A DNA stretch of 37,500 bases from Defluviicoccus sp. bin129 (lineage in GTDB: Bacteria > Pseudomonadota > Alphaproteobacteria > MPNO01): the NCBI GenBank assembly GCA_002239065.1, contig MPNO01000044.1:1-37500 (forward strand), in the 5' to 3' direction. A program made the position numbers and the translations under genes. Below the pieces are notes generated by a model. It ran no database searches. It saw nothing but the letters and a program-made list of their open reading frames with translations, and was not told the origin of the DNA. Position 1 is the first letter of the stretch; every line of letters begins with the position of its first letter. This document shows, piece by piece, positions 13,649 to 21,174 of the stretch.

Positions 13649-14550
13649 TCAGCGCGCCGCGATCCAGTCGAGCGCGGCGCCGGCCCAGGGACCGTCCGGC
13701 TCGCCGGCCGCGTAGCAGGCGGAGAAGTGGTTGCGCCCCGCCATCTCGATCCGCGTCACGTCGCCGCCCGCCGCGCCGAGCGCGCGTTCCATCTCCTCGG
13801 CCTGGGCCATCAGATGCGGGAAGTCCTCCCCGCCATGGGCGATCAGGAAGGGGCGGGGCGCCGCGATGTTGAGCACCGGACTCGCCGGCGCGTCGTTCGA
13901 TTCCGGTCCCAGGAAGCGCGGCCGCCCGGAGAGCCCGCTGCCCTCGCCGAAGCGGTAGACGCCGGAGATCGGCAGGCAGCCCCGGATCGCGTGTTCCGGC
14001 AGCCCGCGCCGGGCCTGCCAGCCCGTCGTCACCGCGAGCAGCGCCGCGTAGTGCCCGCCCGCCGAATGCCCGCCGAGGAAGATGCGCCCCGGGTCGCCGC
14101 CGATCCCGGCGACGTTGTCATGCAGCCAGGCGACGGCGTCGGCGGCATCCTCCAGACCGGCGGGGAACAGGTGCCGCGGCGCCCGCCGGGAGCCGATGCT
14201 GGCGCAGATCGGGCCGCGGCCTCGGCGCCTCCCCCCAGCCGGGGGGAAAACGGGCCCCGGGGCCCCAGCCGGTAGCCGATGCTGGCGTAGATCGCGCCGC
14301 GCGCGGTGGCGCACGGCCCGGCGAAGTTGAGGTGTTCCTTGTAGCCCGACGTCCAGCCGCCGCCATGCATCATGGCCAAGACCGCACCGTTCGGCTGGGC
14401 CGGGGTCTGGATCGCGATCGACTGGTAGGGATCGGCGCCGTACTGCACGTCGAGCGCCGCCACCCCCGCGCCCCTCGCCATGACCTCGTCGGCGAAGATC
14501 TGCCCGGCCTCGCTCAACGGCTCCTGCGACGGATAGTCCTCGATTCGCAT
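13649..14550 (-). pseudogene. Alpha/beta hydrolase (esterase), frameshifted by an 83-bp duplication
   Basis: An esterase/carboxylesterase-like gene in two frames. The N-terminal part (ATG at 14550) has MRIEDYPSQEPLSEAGQIFA and the oxyanion motif MMHGGGWTSGYKEH. The C-terminal part has the nucleophile elbow GGHSAGGH, an acid candidate in AHGGEDFPH and the catalytic-His candidate GRNHFSACY. The frames switch inside an imperfect 83-bp tandem duplication (about 14136-14218 and 14219-14301). Deleting 83 bases gives 819 bases, a single 272-residue protein reading through ASIGYRLAPRHLFPAGLEDA-like sequence, normal for the family. Either the gene is recently broken or the duplication is an assembly error. 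It heads the ABC-transporter operon. Confidence 0.75.
14136..14301. repeat. Imperfect 83-bp tandem duplication inside the esterase gene
   Basis: The two units, about 14136-14218 and 14219-14301, align without gaps at offset 83. AGCCGATGCTGGCG occurs at both 14191 and 14274. Mismatches cluster around the junction (about 14190-14270), where the sequence becomes G/C homopolymer-rich. The outer halves encode sensible protein, and 83 is not a multiple of three, so it shifts the frame. Confidence 0.75.
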
Positions 14551-14574
14551 GGCTCGCTTTCGACCCGCCCGGTC

Positions 14575-14603
14575 GTGACGGACCACCGGGAACGGGGTAC
14601 ATA
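14575..14603 (+). promoter_or_regulatory. Possible promoter of the MetE-like gene
   Basis: GTGACG at 14575-14580 and TACATA at 14598-14603, 17 bases apart, lie in the 107-base gap between the divergent esterase (14550) and MetE-like (14658) starts. The match is modest. The AT-richer GGTACATAGTT stands out from its surroundings. Confidence 0.3.
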
Positions 14604-14657
14604 GTTCGGCGTGGCCGGGGGCGAGTCAACGCGCCGGCAAGCCGGGAGGGATTGTCG

Positions 14658-15785
14658 ATGAGCGCCGCCTCGAGGAAACCGCTGTTCCGCGCCGATCACG
14701 TGGGCAGCCTGCTGCGCCCGCCGGAGCTTCTGGAGGCCCGTGCGTCGTGGAAGTCGGGCGCGATGAGCGCGGCCGCGCTGCGCGAGGTCGAGGACGCGGC
14801 GATCGCCGATGCGGTCCGGCTGCAGGAGGATCTCGGGCTCGAATCCGTCACCGACGGCGAGTTCCGGCGCGAGAACTGGTGGATCGACTTCATCTCGGCG
14901 ATCGAGGGGATCGAGATCTCGAGCCCGGACGAGGCGGCGGGGTTCCGGAAGGCGCCGGGGACGGCGTCCGGCTACGTGCCCAAGAACGTGCGCGTCGCGG
15001 GACGGCTCGGCCGCAAGGGCGACATCCAGGCCGCCGACTTCGCGTTCCTGAACGGGCAGACCTCGAAGACCGCCAAGGTCACCATCCCGTCGCCGACGCG
15101 GGTCCATTTCCACGGCGGCGACGCCTCGGTCGACGATGCCGCCTATCCCGACAAGGACGCGTTCTGGGACGACCTCGCCCGGATCTGGCGCGACGAGATC
15201 GCCGCGCTCGAAGCGCTCGGCTGCCGCTATATCCAGATCGACGATCCCGTCATCAACTATTTCGTCGACACCAGGATGCGCGACAATTTGCGGGCCATCG
15301 GCGAGGACCCGGACACGCTGATCCACAGATACGCGCGGCTGCTCAACGACTGCATCTCCGGGCGCGGCCCCGAGACCTACCTCACCATCCATCTCTGCCG
15401 CGGCAACGCGCAGAGCGCCTGGATCGCCGAGGGCGGCTACGAGCCGCTCGCCGAGGCCCTGTTCCCGGTGGTCGGGGTCGATGCCTGGTTCCTCGAATAC
15501 GACGACGCGCGGTCGGGCGGGTTCGAGCCGCTCCGCTTCATGCCCGACGACGGCTGCGTGGTGCTCGGCCTGGTCACCACCAAGCGCGGCGACATGGAGG
15601 ACCGCGACGGGCTCAGGCGCCGGATCGACGAGGCCGCGCGATACGTCCCCCTCGACCGGCTGGGCTTGAGCCCGCAATGCGGCTTCGCCAGCGTCGACCT
15701 CGGTAACCTGATCGCGCTCCAGGACCAGGCCGCCAAGCTGTCGCTGGTGATCGACCTCGCGCGCGAGGTGTGGGGCGAGGCGTAG
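14658..15785 (+). CDS. MetE C-terminal-domain-like zinc methyltransferase
   Basis: A 375-residue TIM-barrel protein of the cobalamin-independent methionine synthase (MetE) C-terminal family. The N-terminus RADHVGSLLRPPELL is typical. Zinc ligands can be placed as His245 and Cys247 (HLCRGN), Glu280 (WFLEYD) and Cys341 (PQCGFAS). The 61-residue step from Glu to the last Cys equals that in E. coli MetE (665 to 726). The MetE N-terminal folate-binding half is absent, as in many stand-alone homologues that transfer methyl groups from or to other thiols. GGGAGGG at 14643-14649 supports the ATG at 14658. A weak GGGGA/TCCCC hairpin with TT follows at 15790-15810. The methyl donor is unknown. Confidence 0.85.
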   Translation: MSAASRKPLFRADHVGSLLRPPELLEARASWKSGAMSAAALREVEDAAIADAVRLQEDLGLESVTDGEFRRENWWIDFISAIEGIEISSPDEAAGFRKAPGTASGYVPKNVRVAGRLGRKGDIQAADFAFLNGQTSKTAKVTIPSPTRVHFHGGDASVDDAAYPDKDAFWDDLARIWRDEIAALEALGCRYIQIDDPVINYFVDTRMRDNLRAIGEDPDTLIHRYARLLNDCISGRGPETYLTIHLCRGNAQSAWIAEGGYEPLAEALFPVVGVDAWFLEYDDARSGGFEPLRFMPDDGCVVLGLVTTKRGDMEDRDGLRRRIDEAARYVPLDRLGLSPQCGFASVDLGNLIALQDQAAKLSLVIDLAREVWGEA

Positions 15786-15864
15786 GGCGGGGGAAACGCG
15801 GCGTCCCCTTCGACAGGCTCAGGTCAGGCGCTCGATACGGCGCTCCTCTTCCGAGTAGTCGGGG

Positions 15865-16467
15865 TCAGTCGCAGCCGTTGTGCTTGCGCCACATCTCCGG
15901 GTCGTGGCCCTTGGGCGGGCTGGCGCAGGGATCGGCGGCATACCCCCGCAGCTCGTTGTAACGCGCGACCTGGGACTCGGCGAGCAGCGGCATGGTCTCC
16001 AGATGCGCCGCCAGATGGGTGTAGCGTAGCGCGGTCCGGGCCTGACCGATCACGGAAAGCAGGGTCCGCAAGGATTGCTCGGTTACCGTCCTGCCGACGA
16101 ACGCCGCATCGAGCGCCCGTTCGGCTGCGACCAAGCGTTGCCCCCCGGCGATCGCCTCCGCTCGCATCCGCTCGAATATGGCAGCGATCGCCGTCACCTG
16201 GTCGGCGGAGAGCGGAACCTGGTCTCTCATCTCAAGCAAGTGGGCGGGACCCGGCATGCCGTTGAGCTCGGCCGCCTTGGCGAGACCCCAGCCGCCGCCG
16301 CGCCCGAGCTCGGCGAGATCGTCCGGCGACAGGCTCTTGATCGGGCGGGTGTGCTCGCCGGCATAGGGCGACATATGGGTCTCCGCGGCGCCCGCCGGGC
16401 TCGCGCAGAACCAGACGATTGCGAGACCGAGCAGCAGGTGGCGGGTCGGCAGACGGAGTCGGGTCAT
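15865..16467 (-). CDS. Periplasmic CpxP/Spy-like protein (heavy-metal resistance/LTxxQ type)
   Basis: A 200-residue protein with an N-terminal signal peptide (MTRLRLPTRHLLLGLAIVWF, probable cleavage near residue 27 after AGA). The mature part has YAGEHTRPIKSLSPDDLAEL, then a helical segment with LSADQVTAIAAIFERMRAEA and LLAESQVARYNELRGY. This matches the LTxxQ/Spy-like periplasmic chaperone and metal-sensing family. The ATG at 16467 is chosen because the signal peptide begins there. The gene is convergent with the MetE-like gene and 96 bases downstream of VapC. No metal efflux or two-component partner is nearby, so the role in envelope or metal stress is inferred from the family. Confidence 0.75.
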   Translation of the reverse strand: MTRLRLPTRHLLLGLAIVWFCASPAGAAETHMSPYAGEHTRPIKSLSPDDLAELGRGGGWGLAKAAELNGMPGPAHLLEMRDQVPLSADQVTAIAAIFERMRAEAIAGGQRLVAAERALDAAFVGRTVTEQSLRTLLSVIGQARTALRYTHLAAHLETMPLLAESQVARYNELRGYAADPCASPPKGHDPEMWRKHNGCD

Positions 16468-16563
16468 GACGGTGTCCTGGATCGAAAGATGTCGGGCAGG
16501 CGGTGTCTGGCGTGCGATCGGGAAAATCCGGCAATACGCGCCCATGGGCACGCTGGCGCCATC

Positions 16564-16983
16564 CTATGCCGTCCATGGATCGACGGTCTTCAACCCCGCC
16601 GCCTCGAACGGAGCGGTGTCCCGCGTCGCCACCATCATGGCGTTCGCCGCTGCGGTCGCGGCAATGTAGCCGTCCGATACCGAGATCGCCCGCCCGGCGG
16701 ACCGCGCCTTCGCCATCAGCTCGGCATAGGATCGCGAAGCCGGCAGATCGAAGGCCAAAACCCGGCCGGCGAACATTGGCAGGACCTGACGCTCGATATC
16801 CTCGTTCAGTCGATCGCGGCGGCGACCGGGCGGCAGCGATCGGACCCCGAAACGCAGCTCGGCGACGGTGATGGCGGACAGATACAGCGTTTCCAGCGCC
16901 TGCGCGTCCAGCCACCCGGCGACCCGCGGTTCCGGGATCGCGCGCAGCGGTTCGGACACCACATTGGTGTCCAGCAGAATCAT
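16564..16983 (-). CDS. vapC: PIN-domain toxin, VapC/FitB-like
   Basis: A 139-residue PIN-domain ribonuclease. The four acidic active-site positions can be placed as Asp5 (LLDTNVVSE), Glu42 (TVAELRFGV), Asp104 (SVSDGYIAA) and Asp122 (TRDTAPF). The length and the MILLDTNVVSEPLR start match FitB-type VapC toxins, which cleave RNA with Mg2+ or Mn2+. The ATG overlaps the stop of the antitoxin gene by 4 bases, so both are made from one message with the antitoxin first. All key residues are intact and the toxin should be functional. Confidence 0.92.
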   Translation of the reverse strand: MILLDTNVVSEPLRAIPEPRVAGWLDAQALETLYLSAITVAELRFGVRSLPPGRRRDRLNEDIERQVLPMFAGRVLAFDLPASRSYAELMAKARSAGRAISVSDGYIAATAAANAMMVATRDTAPFEAAGLKTVDPWTA

Positions 16984-17231
16984 TCGAGATCGATCGGCCG
17001 AGACGGGGTGGTATCGCGTTGCGCGAAGCCTGCGAACTCCTCGTCCGTCAACCCGGCGCGCCGGCCGACGGCGGTCAGCAGCGTCCCCAGCGCGGCCCGC
17101 CCCTCCGGCAGGACCGTTTCCTCCAGGATGGCGCGCACCTCCGCCTCGGTGCTGCGGCCCCTCAGGGCGGCCCGCACACGCAGGGCGCGATGCACCTCGT
17201 CGGGCAGGTTGCGGACCGTCAGCATGGCCAT
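16980..17231 (-). CDS. vapB: RHH antitoxin, FitA/VapB-like
   Basis: An 83-residue antitoxin of the FitA-like ribbon-helix-helix family. The beta strand is MLTVRNLPDEVHRALRVRAA and the helices run through RGRSTEAEVRAILEETV. The C-terminal tail (about 45-83) should bind VapC. The start could be the ATG at 17231 or the one at 17225 (MLTV); the latter begins the conserved strand. The region just upstream (17232-17275) is unusually AT-rich for this window and contains TTCA-A-TGAA at 17252-17260, a plausible operator for self-repression. That role is inferred. Confidence 0.88.
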   Translation of the reverse strand: MAMLTVRNLPDEVHRALRVRAALRGRSTEAEVRAILEETVLPEGRAALGTLLTAVGRRAGLTDEEFAGFAQRDTTPSRPIDLE

Positions 17232-17367
17232 GGTCGAATACCCATCATGCTTTCAATGAATGCAATTTATCTATTTGACGGCATCGATGCAAGCGCGCCC
17301 GATGCAATGCCGTCAGGACCGCGTAGGGGCGGCGCTGCCCGGCCGGGCGACCGTGGCGGGAGAACCC

Positions 17368-18942
17368 CTATTCCGCCGCCTGCGCCCGGCTTTCCGCCGC
17401 TTCGCCCGGCGGCGCCACCAGCACCGTCCTGAGCGCGTCGCCTTCCGGGTCGGCGAGGGCGGCGGTGCGCGCGGCGTTGAGCGCCGCGGCCGCCGCCGCG
17501 GCATCGCCGCCGGCCGCCGCCGGGCGGGCGAGCCGCTCGAACACCTCGCGGTAGTTGGCGACGCCGCGCCGGTGGGTGTCGGAATAGCCCTTGCGCAAAT
17601 TGGGCAGCTCGGCGATCTCGAGCGCAAGCTCGTAGCTCTGCGCCGCCGCCCCCTCGAGCGCTGCCAGCCAGGTCTCGATCTCCGACCACTCCTCGGCGTA
17701 GCGGTAGCTCCAGGGCCGCCAGAAGCGGAGCCTGGCCAGCGCCCGGAGCCTTGCATAGCCGAACACGGTGTTGGTCTTGACCCGCATCGCGATGTGGAAT
17801 TTCTGCCGGCCTGGCCGCTGCTCCTTCCACCGGGTGAGCGCGCGGCCCAGCATGGGCGGCAGCACCGAGGCGATCTCGTCGTAGCCCGGCTTGAGGAACT
17901 CGGTGACCACCACCGGCTCGCCGTCCTTGGCGCCGACCTCGCGGCGGACGCGCGCCATGCGCTCGGGCCGGCTCTTCAGCTGGGCGACCCGGATGATGTC
18001 CTCGAAGGTCATCCAGAGCGCGAGATAGCGCCCGCCCTCGACGGTCAGCCTGAATCCCCTGTCGGCCCCGCCGCTGGCCTTGTCGGCGGCGAGGATCTTC
18101 GCGGCATTGTCGAGATAGCGCGCGCCGTATGCGAGGTTCTGGTAGTCCACCGCGCGGCGCACGCCGTCGGACAGCATTTGGCGGGTCTCGGGCGGGAAGC
18201 TCTCGTCCACCCGCGCCAGCAGCGCCTCGACGTTCCGCGGCGCCGGGCGCTCCGCCGGCTTCTCCGCCTCCGGCATCGGGGCGTCGCCCCGCACATGGTC
18301 GAGCCCCGCCTTGAAGCCGCGCAGATTGGCGGCGACCGCGACACCGGTCTTCTCGATCGCCTGCTCGAACGCCTCGGCCGGGATCGGCAACTCGCCCGAG
18401 CCCGCCATGACGCCGAGGATGACCGCGTTGATCTGCGCCCCGTTGGCCGCGGCGAGGCGGTCCATGTCGATCAGGATGGGCCGCTTGGCGAGATGGTTCG
18501 CGGTCTTGACCAGGTCCCCGACCTCGACCCGGCCGTCCCCCATCGCCGATTTCTCGAAGATCGAGTAGACCCGGTGGGAGGACGAGATCAGCGTGGTCCG
18601 GTCCGGCGTCACCCAGCCGAGCTCGAGCGCGCGCCCGGCCTCCATCAGCTCCGAGGTGACCACCACGTCCATGTTGCCGGGCGTCGCGTAGAGCGCCATC
18701 GTCGGCGACCGCCCCTCCAGCCGCTCGCGATGGGCGGGGTAGAATTCGATGTAGTAGGTGGTGGCGCCGGTACGCTGCGCGACGCCCGGGATCGAGGTGC
18801 TCTGCACCGGGTAGCCGAGCGATTCCGCCGCCGCCACGATCCAGCTGGTCAGCACCCCGCCGCCCTCGCCGCCGAGCGCGCCGACCACCATGGCGAAGGT
18901 GCGCTCGGGAAGCGGCTCCGCCCCGTTCTCCGCGCTGCTCAT
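17368..18942 (-). CDS. iorB: Indolepyruvate ferredoxin oxidoreductase beta subunit, long form
   Basis: A 524-residue protein. The N-terminal 200 residues are the pyruvate:ferredoxin oxidoreductase gamma-type domain: VVGALGGEGGGVLTSWIVAA, then STSIPGVAQRTGATTYYIEF. The remaining 300 residues form the extra C-terminal domain found in proteobacterial IorB (DUF6537-like), with RRAVDYQNLAYGARYLDNA and NTVFGYARLRALARLRFWRP. Archaeal IorB is only about 200 residues, so this is the fused bacterial type. With IorA it decarboxylates arylpyruvates to aryl-acetyl-CoA and reduces ferredoxin. The ATG overlaps the iorA stop by 4 bases. The last 40 residues are Ala-rich. Confidence 0.92.
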   Translation of the reverse strand: MSSAENGAEPLPERTFAMVVGALGGEGGGVLTSWIVAAAESLGYPVQSTSIPGVAQRTGATTYYIEFYPAHRERLEGRSPTMALYATPGNMDVVVTSELMEAGRALELGWVTPDRTTLISSSHRVYSIFEKSAMGDGRVEVGDLVKTANHLAKRPILIDMDRLAAANGAQINAVILGVMAGSGELPIPAEAFEQAIEKTGVAVAANLRGFKAGLDHVRGDAPMPEAEKPAERPAPRNVEALLARVDESFPPETRQMLSDGVRRAVDYQNLAYGARYLDNAAKILAADKASGGADRGFRLTVEGGRYLALWMTFEDIIRVAQLKSRPERMARVRREVGAKDGEPVVVTEFLKPGYDEIASVLPPMLGRALTRWKEQRPGRQKFHIAMRVKTNTVFGYARLRALARLRFWRPWSYRYAEEWSEIETWLAALEGAAAQSYELALEIAELPNLRKGYSDTHRRGVANYREVFERLARPAAAGGDAAAAAAALNAARTAALADPEGDALRTVLVAPPGEAAESRAQAAE

Positions 18943-21110
18943 GCGGCGGCTCCGTTGCCCTTCGCCGCCCCGTTGGCGTAGCCCCCGAGCCGGCCGATAA
19001 CGGCGCCGCGCCACTTCTCCAGGAACAGATCGGCGCCGCTCGGGTTCTGGATGATGTCCGCCTTGTAGAAGGACGGGCAGAGCACCGCCGCATCCGCCAC
19101 CTCGCCGCACAGCCCGCAGCCGACACAGCCATTGTTGACATGCGCCACCGGGTCCTTGCGCAGCGGGTCCGGGTTGGACTTGACGGTGAGCGAGGGGCAG
19201 CCCGAGAGCCGGATGCAGGAGTGATCGCCGGTGCAGGTCTCCTCGTCGACGCCGAACCGGGTGCGGACCACCCGCTTGCCGGCATCCAGCGCCTTGCGCA
19301 TCAGCGGGCGCAGGCGGCGCTGCTTGGCGATCTGGCACTCGGCCTCGGCGATGATCACCTTCAGCCCCTTCTCCGGCGTGGTCAGCGCCTCGTGCAGCAG
19401 CCGCTTCATCTTGCCGACCCGGTAGGTGTACTGCTTGCGCACCCACTTGACGCCGAGCCCCTTGATGGCGCGCTCGATCGGCATGACGGTGTCGTTGGGG
19501 ACGTTGCCGCCGGCGGTGGTCGAGGGCAGATGCTGCTGCCCGGTGGCCGAGGAATAGCCGTTGGCCATGATGACCAGCACCGAGTCGTGGTCGTTATAGG
19601 CCGCCCCGCTGATCCCCGAAGACAGCCCGTTATGCCAGAACCCGCCATCGCCCATGATCGAGATCGTGCGCCCGTTGAAATGGGGCGCCACCCCGGCCGA
19701 GCTCGCCAGCCCGAGCCCGTAGCCGGTGACCGTGTTGCCGAGCCCGAAGGGCGGCAGGGCGGCGAAGGTGTGGCAGCCGATATCGGCCGAGATATGCACC
19801 TCGCCGATATCCTCCTCGCGCTGCACCAGCTTGATCGCGCTGAACACCGGGCGCTCCGGGCAGCCGGTGCAGAACCCGGGCGGCCGCTTGGGCACCGGCC
19901 CGCCCAGCATCTCGGCCGCCTTTTCCCTGGTCCGGTCGATCGCCGCGACCGCGGCCGAGACCGGCCCGAGATCGGCCCCCTTGGGCACCGAGCCCTCGAC
20001 GAACCCGGCGAGCCCGCGCAGCATCACCTCGGCCTGGTACTCGCCCGCCTTGGGGAACACGCCCTTGCCGACGATCTCGGTGTTGAGGTCGGCCTTGCGC
20101 AGGAGCGCGTTGATCGCCTGCTCGTGGTATTCCGGGAAGCCCTCCTCGACGATCAGCACCGAGCGCTTGGTGGCGCAGAACGCCGCGATCTCGTCGTCGA
20201 CCAGCGGGTAGGTGACGTTGAGGCAGAGGATCGGAATGTCCGAATTGCCGAACACGTCGGCGAGGCCGATCTGCTGGAGCCCGCGGATCACCGAGTTGTA
20301 GAGCCCGCCGAGGCAGATGATCCCGACATCGTCGTGCTTGCCGGGGAAGACCTCGTTGAGCCCGTGCTCGCGGATGAAGTCGATCGCGGCGGGAAAGCGC
20401 TCCTCGACCTTCTTCTTCTCCTGCACGTAGGTCGCCGGCGGCAGCGCGATGCGCCCGAGGTCGAAGACCGGCTTCTCCAGCTTGTCGTTGGTCGAGAACT
20501 GGCCCGGCCGGTTGTCCCTGGTCGCGAAGCGCCCGGTCACGTGGCAGGCGCGGATGCGGAACTCGACCATCACCGGCGCGTGCGAGGCCTCCGACAGCTC
20601 GAACCCCTTCTCGATCAGATCGACCATGCGGGGATGGTGCGGGCGCGGGTCCATCAGCCAGGCCGAGCTCTTCATGGCGAAGGCGTGGGTGCGCTCCTGG
20701 ATGATGCTGGCGCCCTCGCCGTAATCCTCGCCGAGGATGATCAGCGCGCCGCCGACGACGCCCGCCGACGCCACGTTGGACAGCGCGTCGGCGGCCACGT
20801 TGGTGCCGACGGTCGACTTCCAGGTGACCGCGCCGCGGATCGGGTAGTTGATCGAGGCGGCCAGCATCGCCGCCGCCGCGGCCTCGTTGGCGCAGACCTC
20901 GGTATGGACCCCGAGCTCGGCCATCAGCCCCTTCGAGTCCGAGGTCAGCACGTCCATCAGGTGGGAGACCGGCGCGCCCTGGTAGCCGCCGACATAGCTC
21001 ACCCCCGATTGCAGCAGCGCCTTGGTGATCGCGAGGATGCCCTCGCCCTCGAAATGCTCACCGTCGCCCCGGCGCAGAAGCTCGACTTCCTTGGCGAAGC
21101 TTCGTTCCAT
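18939..21110 (-). CDS. iorA: Indolepyruvate ferredoxin oxidoreductase alpha subunit
   Basis: A 723-residue subunit containing the thiamine diphosphate site and iron-sulfur clusters. The N-terminal pyrimidine domain has GYQGAPVSHLMDVL and HTEVCANEAAAAAMLAASIN. The ThDP pyrophosphate motif is GDGGFWHNGL (Gly487-Asp488-Gly489) followed by NGYSSATGQQ. CTGCPERPV holds Cys414 and Cys417. The ferredoxin-like C-terminus supplies Cys626, Cys632 and Cys638 (CTGDHSC, GC) and Cys662, Cys665, Cys668 and Cys678 (CVGCGLC, C). It works with IorB on indolepyruvate, phenylpyruvate or 4-hydroxyphenylpyruvate. GGAGACGCACC precedes the ATG. It follows the ADP-forming acyl-CoA synthetase by 64 bases. Confidence 0.95.
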   Translation of the reverse strand: MERSFAKEVELLRRGDGEHFEGEGILAITKALLQSGVSYVGGYQGAPVSHLMDVLTSDSKGLMAELGVHTEVCANEAAAAAMLAASINYPIRGAVTWKSTVGTNVAADALSNVASAGVVGGALIILGEDYGEGASIIQERTHAFAMKSSAWLMDPRPHHPRMVDLIEKGFELSEASHAPVMVEFRIRACHVTGRFATRDNRPGQFSTNDKLEKPVFDLGRIALPPATYVQEKKKVEERFPAAIDFIREHGLNEVFPGKHDDVGIICLGGLYNSVIRGLQQIGLADVFGNSDIPILCLNVTYPLVDDEIAAFCATKRSVLIVEEGFPEYHEQAINALLRKADLNTEIVGKGVFPKAGEYQAEVMLRGLAGFVEGSVPKGADLGPVSAAVAAIDRTREKAAEMLGGPVPKRPPGFCTGCPERPVFSAIKLVQREEDIGEVHISADIGCHTFAALPPFGLGNTVTGYGLGLASSAGVAPHFNGRTISIMGDGGFWHNGLSSGISGAAYNDHDSVLVIMANGYSSATGQQHLPSTTAGGNVPNDTVMPIERAIKGLGVKWVRKQYTYRVGKMKRLLHEALTTPEKGLKVIIAEAECQIAKQRRLRPLMRKALDAGKRVVRTRFGVDEETCTGDHSCIRLSGCPSLTVKSNPDPLRKDPVAHVNNGCVGCGLCGEVADAAVLCPSFYKADIIQNPSGADLFLEKWRGAVIGRLGGYANGAAKGNGAAA

Positions 21111-21174
21111 GGTGCGTCTCCGCCCGCGTGAATCGCGGTTTGTCCCGGAAGATAGCCGGTTTGGCGGGTAGGGA

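Noticed and set aside
15808..15823. CCTTCGACAGGCTCAG, a motif seen in many alphaproteobacterial intergenic repeats
   Set aside because: Only one short copy is present here, with no palindromic partner, so it was not called as a repeat.
17232..17367. A small gene or RNA in the AT-richer gap between vapB and iorB
   Set aside because: No stable hairpin or convincing frame was seen; the AT-richness is adequately explained by a vapBC promoter/operator.
19140..21131. A 663-codon plus-strand frame opposite iorA
   Set aside because: iorA carries all expected motifs on the other strand; this frame has none.
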